Assembly: GCA_018365895.1 (NCBI GenBank) | Contig: JAGZJD010000017.1 | Span: 1-40,812, forward strand | Reading direction: 5' to 3' | Origin: Lachnospiraceae bacterium | GTDB taxonomy: Bacteria; Bacillota_A; Clostridia; Lachnospirales; Lachnospiraceae | DNA length: 40,812 nucleotides | Shown: positions 8,044-17,217 of the stretch, piece after piece | How the letters are laid out: each line of letters begins with the position of its first letter | Position numbering within the stretch: the stretch's first letter is position 1 | The notes under the pieces: generated by a model | What the model was told of the DNA's origin: nothing | The model's database searches: none | Seen by the model: only the letters and a program-made list of their open reading frames with translations | Position numbers and translations under genes: made by a program

Positions 8044-9477
8044 ATGTTTCAGAATATTCATCAGGTACAGGATTTTATACAGGAAAAAGGGATTCGTTTT
8101 GTAGATTTTAAGATGATTGATCTTCGGGGACGCTGGAAACATCTGTCAATTCCGGCAGAGCGTTTCCAGGAAGAAATTCTGGAGCACGGAATCGGATTTG
8201 ATGGTTCAAATTACGGATATGCTATGGTAGAGAATAGCGATATGGTATTTATTCCGGATATTTCCACAGCAGTCGTAGATCCTTTTGTAAAAGTTCCGAC
8301 ACTGACGATGATTGGAGATGTAAAGGTAATTGATCAGCTGATGAACAGGCCATTTGCCCAGTATCCGAGGAATGTGGCAAAAAGAGCTGTAGAATATATG
8401 AAAGAAACCGAAATTGCAGATGAGATGATTATTGGGCCGGAATATGAATTTCATGTATTTGACGGAGTAAGCGTCAGCGAAAAGCCGAATGAAATTGCGC
8501 TTCGGATTTATGATAAGGAGTCTGTATGGACAGCAAATATGCCGGCAGAAGAAAATAATGGTTTTCATACACCGCCGCATGGAGGATATCATGCAGATCA
8601 GCCATCCGATGTTACGTTTAATCTTCGGAATGAAATGTGTATGGAAATGGAAAAATGGGGTGTCCATGTAAAATACCATCATCATGAAGTGGGAGGCTCC
8701 GGTCAGTTGGAAATTGAGACGGAACTGGGAGAAATGACAAGTCTTGCAGATGCAACTATGGCTGCCAAATATGTGATCCGCAACACGGCAGCCGCAAATG
8801 GCATGACAGCTACTTTTCTTCCAAAACCTGTTTACGGGGAAGCAGGAAATGGAATGCATGTGCATATGCTGCTGAAGAAAGACGGAAAACCAGTTTTTTA
8901 TGATCCGGATCGCTATGGACAGCTCAGTGAAACGGCGATGTATTTTATTGGAGGTCTGCTGACTCATGTGCGAAGTCTTTGTGCGATTACAAATCCGACA
9001 ACGAACTCTTACAAGCGACTGATTCCGGGATTTGAGGCACCGGTTACGATAGGATATGCCATGGCCAACAGAAGCGCTGTTGTGAGAATTCCGGCATATG
9101 TAAAATCTCCGGATAAGAAGCGGTTTGAATTAAGAAATCCAGATGCGACCTGCAATCCTTATTATGCGTATGCAGCAATTCTTATGGCAGGATTGGACGG
9201 TGTGAAAAATAAAATCGATCCGGCAGACCATAATTGGGGGCCATTTGATTTTAATCTCTTTGATCTTTCAGAAGAAGAAAGAGCGGCGCTCGGACATTTG
9301 CCGGCAACCCTTGAGGAAGCTTTAGATGCGCTGGAAGCAGATCACGACTACCTGACTGCAGGCGGCGTATTTCCGGAAGAACTGATTCAGAACTGGATTA
9401 AAACGATCCGGGCAGATGTAAATGAAATTAGCAGAATCCCGCATCCGGCTGAATTTGCACGTTATTATGATCTGTAA
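8044..9477 (+). CDS. glnA: Glutamine synthetase, type I
   Basis: This 477-residue enzyme makes glutamine from glutamate, ammonia and ATP as a cytoplasmic dodecamer. Visible signatures are FDGSNYGYA, GPEYEFHVF, HHHEVGGSGQLEIE, GNGMHVHM, NSYKRLIPGFEAP and RFELRNPD. The frame extends back to 7993, but CAGGAGGGATTAAGT directly precedes the ATG at 8044 and the family starts there. The C-terminal part resembles enterobacterial GlnA more than Bacillus GlnA (AGGVFPEELI, PHPAEF). However, the segment corresponding to the adenylylation loop reads NLFDLSEEE, so the modified tyrosine of E. coli (NLYDLP) is phenylalanine, F406. Adenylylation is therefore not expected. The gene follows ade and ends at a strong terminator. 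Confidence 0.96.
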   Translation: MFQNIHQVQDFIQEKGIRFVDFKMIDLRGRWKHLSIPAERFQEEILEHGIGFDGSNYGYAMVENSDMVFIPDISTAVVDPFVKVPTLTMIGDVKVIDQLMNRPFAQYPRNVAKRAVEYMKETEIADEMIIGPEYEFHVFDGVSVSEKPNEIALRIYDKESVWTANMPAEENNGFHTPPHGGYHADQPSDVTFNLRNEMCMEMEKWGVHVKYHHHEVGGSGQLEIETELGEMTSLADATMAAKYVIRNTAAANGMTATFLPKPVYGEAGNGMHVHMLLKKDGKPVFYDPDRYGQLSETAMYFIGGLLTHVRSLCAITNPTTNSYKRLIPGFEAPVTIGYAMANRSAVVRIPAYVKSPDKKRFELRNPDATCNPYYAYAAILMAGLDGVKNKIDPADHNWGPFDFNLFDLSEEERAALGHLPATLEEALDALEADHDYLTAGGVFPEELIQNWIKTIRADVNEISRIPHPAEFARYYDL

Positions 9478-9488
9478 AGATAAGTTTG

Positions 9489-9522
9489 CCAGACAGAAGA
9501 CAGAGACTTCTGTCTGGTTTTT
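9489..9522 (+). terminator. Terminator after glnA
   Basis: A perfect 11-base stem (9489-9499 with 9507-9517) with a seven-base loop is followed by five T. The gene on the other side, the M56 protease, converges on it and ends at 9571. On the minus strand the downstream arm is followed by CAAACTTATC, so it is not a good terminator in that direction. Confidence 0.9.
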
Positions 9523-9570
9523 CAATTTGAAATAAATTTCTGCTGTCAGAGAAAATGTAAAATGTTTCCG

Positions 9571-10485
9571 TCAGAGAAAGATTCCGGCAGTCATAGCGGT
9601 ATGCCGCAGAGAAGATTTCTCTGCAAAATTCAGCAGTGTGATTCCATATGTCCGATATTCCGATGACTTAAGGCATTGAAGGACAGCTGCATCACAGGCA
9701 AGTTCCCGGCAGAAACGAATCTCTCTTAGAGCATAGTGAACTGCCGGATTGCACCAGTAAAAGATACTCGCCAAAGCGGTCAGACAAATGATAATCCCAT
9801 CTTTTTGTTTGGTATGCTGTAATTCATGCAATAGCATGAAACGCAGTTCGTCGATCGTTGAGTCAGCAATCACGGTATCCGGAAGATAGATGCAAGGCCT
9901 CCAGACACCTGCTGCGGCAGGAGAAGTAAGCAGATGGGTTCGATACAGAGGCACTTTTTTCGTAAAATGTATTTCCTGAAAGCAGCGAAGGTATAAATGT
10001 ACTAATTCCGGATCTTCTATCGGTAATGCAGAGTGTTTCAATGCATACAGATGTAAAACGGAGCGGATTGTAATTAGAAGCATTACAAGCACACCGATTC
10101 CCCAGAGAGTCGAAAAAAGAATCGGAAGCAGAGAAGGAACAGAGCTTCTGACAGATACTGCGAAATCATTTAATTCATTGAAGGCAGAAACGAATGCCCC
10201 GGAATTCTGTACCATTTCACGAGAAGCAAGTCCAGTCTGTGCTGCCTGAGAAAAAGAGCTGTAAGGAATCTTCTTCAAAAGAGCAAACAACTCCCGGGGC
10301 AGAAAAGGAAGCGGCAGCAGTGCAAGGAAAAAGAACCATAGACGATACCGGGCACTAGCTGATAAATACGTTTGGAACAAGCGTTTAAAGCCGGCCAGAA
10401 GACCGACAAAAAGTCCTATGAAAAGATTGCAGAGAAAAAAATGTGTGCCAAAATGGTCTAAAAAGTACCAAAAAGAATCATTCAA
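9571..10485 (-). CDS. M56-family (BlaR1-like) membrane metalloprotease, C-terminally short
   Basis: This 304-residue protein belongs to the BlaR1/MecR1 antirepressor family, zinc proteases that cut or release a BlaI-type repressor on signal. Hydrophobic segments lie at about residues 15-31, 49-63 and 117-140. The zinc motif HELQH is at 220-224 and the third ligand is E261 in RELACD. The protein stops after HTAMTAGIFL, just before where relatives have another transmembrane helix and, in true BlaR1, a penicillin-binding sensor domain. Other minus-strand frames after the stop do not restore homology, so this looks like a truncation rather than a point frameshift. It has GGAGAGG upstream and follows the BlaI-type gene by 15 bases. 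It may be inactive or use a different signal. Confidence 0.85.
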   Translation of the reverse strand: MNDSFWYFLDHFGTHFFLCNLFIGLFVGLLAGFKRLFQTYLSASARYRLWFFFLALLPLPFLPRELFALLKKIPYSSFSQAAQTGLASREMVQNSGAFVSAFNELNDFAVSVRSSVPSLLPILFSTLWGIGVLVMLLITIRSVLHLYALKHSALPIEDPELVHLYLRCFQEIHFTKKVPLYRTHLLTSPAAAGVWRPCIYLPDTVIADSTIDELRFMLLHELQHTKQKDGIIICLTALASIFYWCNPAVHYALREIRFCRELACDAAVLQCLKSSEYRTYGITLLNFAEKSSLRHTAMTAGIFL

Positions 10486-10500
10486 AATTATCCTCTCCTG

Positions 10501-10875
10501 CTAATGATCTTTGTCCGAAAGAAGTTTGCGAAGCTCCTCCAGTTCTTTTGGGGGGAGTGTTTCCTCTTCTAAATAGGAAGACAGCATAGACGTCATATTT
10601 CCTTGAAAATATCGGTCCAAAAAGGAAGTGCGTTTCTGGCGGAGATATTCTGCTTCGCTAATCAAAGGTGTGTAAACAAATACCCGGCTTTCTTTTGAAT
10701 ACGTGAGAGCATTTTTGGCTACAAGACGTTTCAGCATTGTTTGAATGGTCTTGGGATTCCAGTCAGTTGTGTGAGTTAATTTTTCCGTAACTTCGTTTGT
10801 ATTGATCGGTGCATATTTCCAGATGATTTTCATGACTTCAAATTCTGCCTCGGAAATTTGTGGTATATTTTTCAT
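10501..10875 (-). CDS. BlaI/MecI/CopY-family transcriptional repressor
   Basis: This 124-residue winged-helix repressor has the family opening IPQISEAEFEVMKIIW, the helix-turn-helix with TTDWNPKTIQTMLKRLVAK, and the wing ending in FVYTPLISEAEY. The C-terminal part is the dimerisation helix region. Such repressors bind TACA/TGTA palindromes and are inactivated by the partner M56 protease. The ATG at 10884 would add three residues (MFF); 10875 was chosen because it gives the standard family N-terminus, although neither has a strong ribosome site. A near-consensus promoter and a perfect palindrome lie upstream, so the pair is probably autoregulated. No obvious target such as a beta-lactamase is in the window. 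Confidence 0.93.
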   Translation of the reverse strand: MKNIPQISEAEFEVMKIIWKYAPINTNEVTEKLTHTTDWNPKTIQTMLKRLVAKNALTYSKESRVFVYTPLISEAEYLRQKRTSFLDRYFQGNMTSMLSSYLEEETLPPKELEELRKLLSDKDH

Positions 10876-10891
10876 AAAAAACATCCAAATC

Positions 10892-10903
10892 TTACAATTG
10901 TAA
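10892..10903. promoter_or_regulatory. Candidate BlaI-type operator
   Basis: TTACAATTGTAA is a perfect 12-base palindrome with the TACA/TGTA half-sites typical of BlaI/MecI operators. It lies at the expected transcription start, just below the -10 box of the repressor promoter and 16 bases before the chosen start codon. Confidence 0.7.
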
Positions 10904-10910
10904 TAAAAAT

Positions 10911-10939
10911 ATTATAGAAGAGAAAAAGAAAGAAGTCAA
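10911..10939 (-). promoter_or_regulatory. Promoter of the blaI-M56 unit
   Basis: On the minus strand TTGACT (10934-10939) and a perfect TATAAT (10911-10916) are separated by 17 bases, a near-ideal sigma-A promoter for the repressor-protease pair. Confidence 0.85.
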
Positions 10940-11002
10940 ATGAAGAAAGAGGGCATAAGGTAATTTGTAACAGAGATACAGAACAAACATTCGGGTTTGC
11001 TA

Positions 11003-11031
11003 TGTACTTTTATTTTATATTCTGATATAAT
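11003..11031 (+). promoter_or_regulatory. Candidate promoter for the DUF2200 gene
   Basis: A perfect TATAAT at 11026-11031 preceded by CTGA stands 17 bases after a weak TGTACT (11003-11008). It would give a leader of about 100 bases before the DUF2200 start at 11142. Confidence 0.5.
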
Positions 11032-11141
11032 AGCGGAAGAGAATAAGGGTGGAAAATGTACCTATTCAACTACATGGACACATACATGCATATCAGACAA
11101 TGAATAACAATTTAAAAATTGATATTTGTGAGGACAGGAAT

Positions 11142-11491
11142 ATGGAAAATGGAAAAGTATTTAATATGAAATTTTCTAAGGTATATCCGTTGCTGATCGC
11201 TAAGGCTGAAAGAAAAGGGCGTAAAAAAGAAGAGGTAGATATGATAACGCAGTGGCTTACCGGCTATTCATGTGAACAGTTGGATACATTGCTTACAAGC
11301 GACATTACCTACCGTTCTTTTTTGAAGATGCTCCCATGATGAATCCAAGCAGAAAATTGATTAAAGGTTCCATCTGCGGCGTAAAAGTTGAGGAGATTCA
11401 GGATACCTTGATGCAGGAGATTCGGTATTTGGATAAGCTGGTGGATGAACTTGCTAAAGGGAAGGCAATGGATAAAATACTTCGAAAATAA
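11142..11491 (+). pseudogene. DUF2200 family gene broken by a one-base frameshift
   Basis: The first part, from ATG 11142 (with GAGGACAGGAA upstream), reads KFSKVYPLLIAKAERKGRKK and WLTGYS, the recognisable start of the small DUF2200 proteins of unknown function. It then ends prematurely at MLP-stop at 11337-11339. The rest of the family sequence continues in the +1-base frame: [13 protein letters not shown], then [24 protein letters not shown], ending TAA at 11489-11491. One extra T in the six-T run at 11318-11323 would restore a 116-residue protein reading [10 protein letters not shown] across the join. So this is a single-base deletion, a sequencing error in a homopolymer, or possibly slippage. 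The open frame also extends upstream to 11049, but that part looks unrelated to the family. Confidence 0.85.
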
Positions 11492-11532
11492 CCGAAGGAA
11501 GATTCGATAGGGAAAAAGAAAGTGGTGAAGTT

Positions 11533-12003
11533 ATGAAACTGTTATTCAAACAAAGATTGTTTTCGTGGTTTGACAACTATGATATTTATGATGAGTCCGG
11601 TAATACTGTTTATGTAGTAAAAGGTCAGTTATCCTGGGGACACAAACTTATTATTTATGATGCTCATGGAAATGAAGTAGGAACGGTTGTTGAAAAAGTT
11701 CTTACATTTCTTCCTAAATTTGAGATTTATAAAGAGGGCAGTTATATTGGCTGTTTAAGCAAAGAATTTTCATTTTTGACACCACGCTATAATATCGATT
11801 ACAACGGATGGCATATTGATGGAACAATTATGGAATGGGAATATAATATTCTTGATCAAAGTGGTTATCAGATTGCAAGTATCAGCAAAGAATTGCTGCG
11901 CATGACAGATACCTACGTCATTGACGTAAGAGATTCTGAAAATGTATTAGAGGCATTAATGTTTGTGCTGGCAATGGATGCAGAAAAATGTTCCAGGAAT
12001 TAG
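11533..12003 (+). CDS. LURP-one-related (YxjI-like) family protein
   Basis: This 156-residue soluble protein has the repeated beta-strand pattern of the LURP-one/phospholipid-scramblase-like fold: FKQRLFSWFDNYDIYDESGN, then a second copy-like phrase IIYDAHGNEVGTVVEKV, and later YNILDQSGYQIASISKE. Length fits the bacterial YxjI-like group. The biochemical function of these bacterial proteins is not established. The start at 11533 is the ATG after GTGGTGAAGTT, a modest ribosome site. It stands 41 bases after the broken DUF2200 gene and may share its promoter. No signal peptide or membrane helix is visible. Confidence 0.8.
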   Translation: MKLLFKQRLFSWFDNYDIYDESGNTVYVVKGQLSWGHKLIIYDAHGNEVGTVVEKVLTFLPKFEIYKEGSYIGCLSKEFSFLTPRYNIDYNGWHIDGTIMEWEYNILDQSGYQIASISKELLRMTDTYVIDVRDSENVLEALMFVLAMDAEKCSRN

Positions 12004-12067
12004 AAGGATTAAGGGAATTTGTGAGTTTTCATGGAAAATGTAATGAGAAAGAGTTATTAAATTAAAG

Positions 12068-12262
12068 GTGAAGAATATAAAAAAGAAAAAAGAAATATCA
12101 ATAGTACGTTCTTCGGCAGCAGAATATTTAACATTTATTACAGCAACTGGAAAAAGTTATAACATGAATCATTTTAGAGAACTTTGTTTTAAAGATATTG
12201 AGTATAGACTAATAAAAAATATAGTAGCTGGTCCGAAATCGTCTATTAATAATAGTAAGTGA
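12068..12262 (+). pseudogene. Probable remnant of a RhuM-family gene
   Basis: A 64-codon frame starting at GTG reads a lysine-rich start, then EISIVRSSAAEYLTFITATG, then GKSYNMNHF, ending at 12262. The first phrase resembles the N-terminus of RhuM (virulence-protein) family members and the second resembles their later DGKSYN-x-x-HY segment, normally many residues downstream. The two are joined here with the middle missing and the C-terminal part lost, which suggests a decayed fragment. There is no good ribosome site. The comparison is from memory, so this could be a random small frame. The surrounding 343 bases between the LURP-one gene and uvrB hold nothing else clear except a short palindrome. 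Confidence 0.4.
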
Positions 12263-12275
12263 AAACGGCGTTTTC
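12261..12275. promoter_or_regulatory. Perfect inverted repeat upstream of uvrB
   Basis: GAAAACG-G-CGTTTTC is a perfect seven-base inverted repeat with a one-base centre, 71 bases before the uvrB start. It cannot fold as a stable hairpin with that centre, so a protein-binding site is more likely than a terminator. It does not match the usual Gram-positive LexA box. Confidence 0.35.
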
Positions 12276-12346
12276 TTGATCTGAAGAACTGCCGATCACG
12301 CTAGGAAGGAACGGTTTTGAAATTAGCTCAAAAGGAAGGGTAAACT

Positions 12347-14326
12347 ATGGATCATTTTGAATTAGTATCAGAATATGCCCCTACCGGCGACCAGCCGCAA
12401 GCTATTGATCAGCTTGTAAAAGGCTTTCAAGAAGGCAACCAATGCCAGACTTTACTAGGGGTTACAGGCTCTGGCAAGACATTTACAATGGCGAATGTCA
12501 TTCAACAATTAAATAAACCAACACTCATAATCGCACACAATAAAACTCTGGCTGCGCAGCTATATGGAGAATTCAAAGAATTTTTCCCGAATAATGCGGT
12601 AGAATACTTTGTTTCCTACTACGACTACTACCAACCGGAGGCTTATGTCCCATCTTCGGATACTTATATTGCGAAGGACTCTTCGATTAATGATGAAATT
12701 GATAAACTGAGGCATTCAGCGACAGCAGCGCTGTCAGAGCGGCGGGATGTAATTATTGTGGCGAGTGTCTCATGCATTTACGGACTTGGTTCTCCGATTG
12801 ATTATCAGGAGATGGTAATTTCCCTTCGACCGGGCATGATCAAAGATCGGGATGAAGTTGTGAAGAAGTTGATCGAGATTCAATACGACCGAAATGACAT
12901 TGATTTTAAGCGCGGAACGTTTCGGGTTCATGGAGATGTGTTGGAAGTCATTCCGGCAGTGACGGAGGGAGTTGCATATCGAATTGAGTTTTTCGGGGAT
13001 GAAGTGGATCGAATTACAGAAGTGGATGTGTTGACGGGAGAGATTAAAGCATCACTGAACCATGTGGCAATTTTCCCGGCATCTCATTATGTTGTGTCTC
13101 AGGAAAGTATGAATCGTGCGATCAGTGAAATTGAAGAAGAACTGGAGGAGCGGATTCGCTATTTTAAGGGAGAGGATAAGCTCCTGGAGGCGCAAAGAAT
13201 TTCTGAGAGAACGAATTTCGATATTGAAATGATGCGTGAAACAGGATTTTGTTCTGGAATTGAGAACTATTCCAGACATTTGACTGGGCTTGCACCGGGG
13301 CAGCCGCCACATACGCTGATTGATTATTTTCCGGATGATTTTCTTATGATCATTGACGAATCTCATAAAACGATTCCTCAGATTGGAGGTATGTATCATG
13401 GTGATCAGTCGAGGAAGACAACGCTTGTAGATTATGGTTTCCGACTTCCGTCTGCAAAAGATAACCGTCCTTTGAATTTTGAGGAGTTTGAGGAAAAAAT
13501 CGATCAGATTTTATTTGTATCAGCGACACCGGGACAATATGAGGAAGAACATGAACTTCTGCGGGCAGAGCAGGTAATCCGGCCAACAGGACTTCTGGAT
13601 CCAAAAGTTGATGTGCGTCCGGTGGAAGGACAGATTGATGATTTGATCGGTGAAGTGAATCAGGAGATTACTAAGAAGAATAAAGTGTTGATTACGACAT
13701 TAACAAAACGAATGGCGGAAGATTTGACAGATTATATGAGAGAACTTGGAATCCGCGTTCGCTATCTGCATTCTGATATTGACACGTTGGAACGAAGTGA
13801 GATTATTAGAGATATGCGTCTAGATGTGTTTGACGTGCTTGTGGGAATTAATCTTCTGAGAGAAGGTCTTGATATTCCGGAAATTACGCTTGTTGCAATT
13901 CTGGATGCAGATAAAGAGGGCTTCCTGCGTTCAGAAACTTCACTTGTACAGACGATTGGCCGTGCGGCGAGAAATGCGGAAGGCCATGTTGTGATGTACG
14001 CAGATCATATGACAGATTCGATGAAGAAGGCAATCAGTGAGACTGAGAGAAGAAGAGCAATTCAGATTGCGTATAATGAAGAACATGGAATTACCCCACA
14101 GACGATTAAGAAATCTGTGCGTGATTTGATCAGCATTTCCAAGAAGGTTGCAGCAGAAGAACTGAAAATGGAAAAAGATCCGGAATCTATGAGTGAGAAG
14201 GAGCTAGAGAAGCTGATAAAGGATCTTGAAAAGCAGATGAAGAAGGCGGCAGCTGAACTGAATTTTGAGGCGGCGGCTGAATTGAGAGATAAATTAATTG
14301 AGTTAAAACAGATGTTGAAAGGATAA
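12347..14326 (+). CDS. uvrB: Excinuclease ABC subunit B
   Basis: This 659-residue protein is the damage-verifying helicase-like subunit of nucleotide excision repair; it receives DNA from UvrA and recruits UvrC for incision. Walker A is GSGKT at 41-45, the beta-hairpin region has [12 protein letters not shown], the Walker B segment reads [12 protein letters not shown], and helicase motifs [12 protein letters not shown] and QTIGRAARN follow. The C-terminal UVR domain that contacts UvrC lies at about 620-659. Length is normal. AAGGAAGGG precedes the ATG. uvrA begins five bases after the stop. Confidence 0.98.
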   Translation: MDHFELVSEYAPTGDQPQAIDQLVKGFQEGNQCQTLLGVTGSGKTFTMANVIQQLNKPTLIIAHNKTLAAQLYGEFKEFFPNNAVEYFVSYYDYYQPEAYVPSSDTYIAKDSSINDEIDKLRHSATAALSERRDVIIVASVSCIYGLGSPIDYQEMVISLRPGMIKDRDEVVKKLIEIQYDRNDIDFKRGTFRVHGDVLEVIPAVTEGVAYRIEFFGDEVDRITEVDVLTGEIKASLNHVAIFPASHYVVSQESMNRAISEIEEELEERIRYFKGEDKLLEAQRISERTNFDIEMMRETGFCSGIENYSRHLTGLAPGQPPHTLIDYFPDDFLMIIDESHKTIPQIGGMYHGDQSRKTTLVDYGFRLPSAKDNRPLNFEEFEEKIDQILFVSATPGQYEEEHELLRAEQVIRPTGLLDPKVDVRPVEGQIDDLIGEVNQEITKKNKVLITTLTKRMAEDLTDYMRELGIRVRYLHSDIDTLERSEIIRDMRLDVFDVLVGINLLREGLDIPEITLVAILDADKEGFLRSETSLVQTIGRAARNAEGHVVMYADHMTDSMKKAISETERRRAIQIAYNEEHGITPQTIKKSVRDLISISKKVAAEELKMEKDPESMSEKELEKLIKDLEKQMKKAAAELNFEAAAELRDKLIELKQMLKG

Positions 14327-14331
14327 GAAAT

Positions 14332-17172
14332 ATGCCGAAAGAGAATAGACAGTACATTAAGATTAGAGGTGCTAATGAACATAATTTGAAAAATATTGAT
14401 CTGGACATTCCGAGAAATGAACTTGTGGTATTGACTGGTCTGTCGGGTTCAGGAAAATCTTCGTTGGCATTTGACACCATTTATGCGGAAGGACAGCGAA
14501 GATATATGGAGTCACTGTCTTCTTATGCGCGGCAGTTTCTCGGACAGATGGAGAAACCGGATGTGGAAAGCATTGAGGGATTGTCGCCGGCGATTTCGAT
14601 CGATCAGAAATCAACAAACAGAAATCCTCGTTCAACAGTGGGAACTGTCACAGAGATTTATGATTATTTTCGACTATTATATGCACGCATTGGAATTCCT
14701 CACTGTCCAAAATGCGGAAAAGAGATTAAAAAACAGACGGTAGATCAAATGGTAGATCAGATCATGGAACTTCCGGAACGGACGAAGATACAGGTGCTTG
14801 CACCCGTTGTACGTGGCAGAAAAGGAACACATGCGAAGCTGTTTGAGAGGGCGAAAAAGAGCGGATATGTTCGAGTAATGGTTGATGGGAATCTGTATGA
14901 GCTGTCAGAAGAGATCAGTCTCGATAAGAATATTAAACATAATATTGAAATTGTGGTAGACCGACTTGTCGTAAAAGAAGGGATTGAAAAACGTCTGACG
15001 GATTCTGTGGAAAATGCACTGGAACTGGCGGAGGGACTGTTGGTCATTGATGTTTTGGATGGAGAAAAAATGAATTTCAGCCAAAGTTTTTCATGCCCGG
15101 ATTGTGGAATCAGTGTAGATGAGATTGAACCTCGCAGTTTTTCTTTTAATAATCCATTTGGTGCTTGTCCGGAATGTTTTGGACTTGGATATAAGATGGA
15201 ATTCGACATAGATCTGATGATCCCGGATAAATCATTGTCTATTTTGGATGGAGCAATTCAGGTAATGGGCTGGCAGTCCTGTACGGATAAAGGAAGCTTT
15301 ACAAGGGCGATTTTAGATGCATTGGCAAAAGAATATGAATTTGATCTTGGAACGCCGTTTGAACAGTATCCGAAGGAAGTTCAAAATGTGTTAATTTATG
15401 GAACGAATGGAAAAGAAGTCAAAGTCTATTATCGTGGTCAGCGGGGAGAAGGTGTTTATGATGTGGCATTTGAGGGCTTGATCAAAAATGTAGAACGCCG
15501 TTATCGGGAAACAGGTTCTGAAACAATGAAAGCAGAATATGAGACATTCATGCGGATCACTCCATGTCATGCTTGTAAAGGACAGCGGTTGAAACCGGCG
15601 GCACTGGCTGTTACAGTTGGCGGAAAAAATATTTATGAAGTAACCTCACTTTCAATTGAGAAATTACAGGAATTTCTGGAAACACTGGAATTGACTGAAA
15701 CACAGAACCTAATCGGAGGACAAATTTTAAAAGAAATCAAAGCGAGAATTAGTTTCTTAATGGATGTTGGTCTAGATTATCTTACGTTAACAAGAGCAAC
15801 AGGCAGTCTTTCAGGAGGGGAGGCACAGAGAATCCGGCTGGCAACACAGATTGGCTCGGGGCTTGTAGGAGTTGCATATATTCTTGATGAGCCAAGTATT
15901 GGGCTTCATCAGAGAGATAATGATAAATTATTAAAGACATTGAAACATTTACGGGATCTTGGCAATACTCTTATTGTAGTAGAACATGATGAGGATACGA
16001 TGCGGGAGGCGGATTATCTTGTAGACATCGGACCAGGAGCAGGTGAGCATGGAGGAAAGGTAGTTGCTGCAGGAACAGCAGAAGAAGTGATGGCGAATCC
16101 AGATTCAATTACAGGGGCATATCTTAGTGGAAGAATTAAGATCCCGGTTCCCGCAGAACGCAAAGCACCAACCGGATTTTTGAAAGTAACAGGAGCAGCA
16201 GAAAACAACCTGAAAGGAATCAGTGTGGAATTTCCACTTGGAGTGATGACTTGTGTGACTGGAGTTTCCGGTTCCGGAAAGAGTTCACTTGTAAATGAAA
16301 TTCTGTATAAACGTCTTGCAAGAGAATTGAATCATGCGAGAACGATTCCGGGAAAACATAAAGATATGAAGGGACTGGATCAGGTAGATAAGGTGATTGC
16401 GATTGATCAGTCTCCGATCGGTCGTACACCGAGATCAAATCCGGCAACGTATACAGGAGTGTTTGATCTGATCCGAGATTTATTTGCAGCGACACCGGAT
16501 GCAAAGGCAAGAGGTTATAAAAAAGGAAGATTTAGTTTCAATGTGAAAGGCGGCCGTTGCGAAGCGTGCAGTGGTGACGGAATTCTTAAAATAGAGATGC
16601 ATTTCCTTCCGGATGTTTATGTACCGTGTGAAGTATGTGGTGGAAAACGTTATAATCGTGAGACGTTGGAAGTAAAGTATAAAGGAAAAAGCATTTATGA
16701 TGTACTGAATATGACGGTGGAGGAAGCTATGACATTCTTTGAACCGGTGCCTAGTATTCGAAGAAAGATTGAGACATTGTATGACGTGGGACTTGGTTAT
16801 ATACGTCTTGGACAGCCATCTACCACATTATCCGGAGGAGAAGCACAACGAATTAAGCTTGCAACAGAGCTTAGCCGGCGCAGCACCGGAAAGACCGTTT
16901 ATATTTTAGATGAACCTACGACAGGATTACATTTTGCAGATGTACACAAGCTGACAGAGATTCTTCAAAGATTGTCGGGAGACGGGAATACGGTAATTGT
17001 AATTGAACATAATCTGGATGTAATTAAGACGGCAGATTATATTATTGATATGGGGCCGGAAGGCGGAGATAAAGGCGGCACTGTGATTGCAAAGGGAACA
17101 CCGGAGGAAGTGGCAGAAAATCCGGCGTCACATACGGGAAGATATATCAAAGCAATTCTAAAAAAATCATAA
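14332..17172 (+). CDS. uvrA: Excinuclease ABC subunit A
   Basis: This 946-residue protein is the damage-recognition ATPase of nucleotide excision repair. Both ABC modules are complete: Walker [11 protein letters not shown] near residue 35 and [10 protein letters not shown] near 645, with signature LSGGEAQRI in each half and D-box aspartates in ILDEP. Zinc-binding pairs are visible in CPDCGIS...CPECFGLG and in CEACSGDG...CEVCGGKRY. Length is normal. It is translated just after uvrB (five-base gap), with GAAAGGAT inside the end of uvrB as ribosome site. Confidence 0.98.
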   Translation: MPKENRQYIKIRGANEHNLKNIDLDIPRNELVVLTGLSGSGKSSLAFDTIYAEGQRRYMESLSSYARQFLGQMEKPDVESIEGLSPAISIDQKSTNRNPRSTVGTVTEIYDYFRLLYARIGIPHCPKCGKEIKKQTVDQMVDQIMELPERTKIQVLAPVVRGRKGTHAKLFERAKKSGYVRVMVDGNLYELSEEISLDKNIKHNIEIVVDRLVVKEGIEKRLTDSVENALELAEGLLVIDVLDGEKMNFSQSFSCPDCGISVDEIEPRSFSFNNPFGACPECFGLGYKMEFDIDLMIPDKSLSILDGAIQVMGWQSCTDKGSFTRAILDALAKEYEFDLGTPFEQYPKEVQNVLIYGTNGKEVKVYYRGQRGEGVYDVAFEGLIKNVERRYRETGSETMKAEYETFMRITPCHACKGQRLKPAALAVTVGGKNIYEVTSLSIEKLQEFLETLELTETQNLIGGQILKEIKARISFLMDVGLDYLTLTRATGSLSGGEAQRIRLATQIGSGLVGVAYILDEPSIGLHQRDNDKLLKTLKHLRDLGNTLIVVEHDEDTMREADYLVDIGPGAGEHGGKVVAAGTAEEVMANPDSITGAYLSGRIKIPVPAERKAPTGFLKVTGAAENNLKGISVEFPLGVMTCVTGVSGSGKSSLVNEILYKRLARELNHARTIPGKHKDMKGLDQVDKVIAIDQSPIGRTPRSNPATYTGVFDLIRDLFAATPDAKARGYKKGRFSFNVKGGRCEACSGDGILKIEMHFLPDVYVPCEVCGGKRYNRETLEVKYKGKSIYDVLNMTVEEAMTFFEPVPSIRRKIETLYDVGLGYIRLGQPSTTLSGGEAQRIKLATELSRRSTGKTVYILDEPTTGLHFADVHKLTEILQRLSGDGNTVIVIEHNLDVIKTADYIIDMGPEGGDKGGTVIAKGTPEEVAENPASHTGRYIKAILKKS

Positions 17173-17194
17173 ATACCGGCAAATGCAGGAAAAA

Positions 17195-17217
17195 GACTTT
17201 GCATTTATAACAAAGTC
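17195..17217. promoter_or_regulatory. Inverted repeat overlapping the mreB promoter
   Basis: GACTTTG (17195-17201) and CAAAGTC (17211-17217) form a perfect seven-base inverted repeat with a nine-base centre. It covers the -35 box and most of the spacer of the mreB promoter and stops three bases before the -10. There is no T-run after it, so it is a poor terminator for uvrA; an operator is a better guess. Confidence 0.5.

Noticed and set aside
8206..8967. A 253-codon antisense frame inside glnA
   Set aside because: It mirrors the codon bias of glnA, has no ribosome site and its translation shows no recognisable domain.
10981..10992. GAAC-AAAC-ATTC resembling a LexA (SOS) box upstream of the DUF2200 gene
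   Set aside because: It differs from GAAC-N4-GTTC by one base in the core and lacks the flanking consensus; the downstream gene is broken, so there is no functional support.
11049..11141. N-terminal extension of the DUF2200 reading frame
   Set aside because: The extra 31 residues show no family similarity, and a better ribosome site precedes the ATG at 11142.
12286..12297. GAAC-TGCC-GATC as a LexA box for uvrBA
   Set aside because: One core base is wrong and the central four bases do not fit the purine/pyrimidine pattern; too weak to annotate despite the suitable gene.
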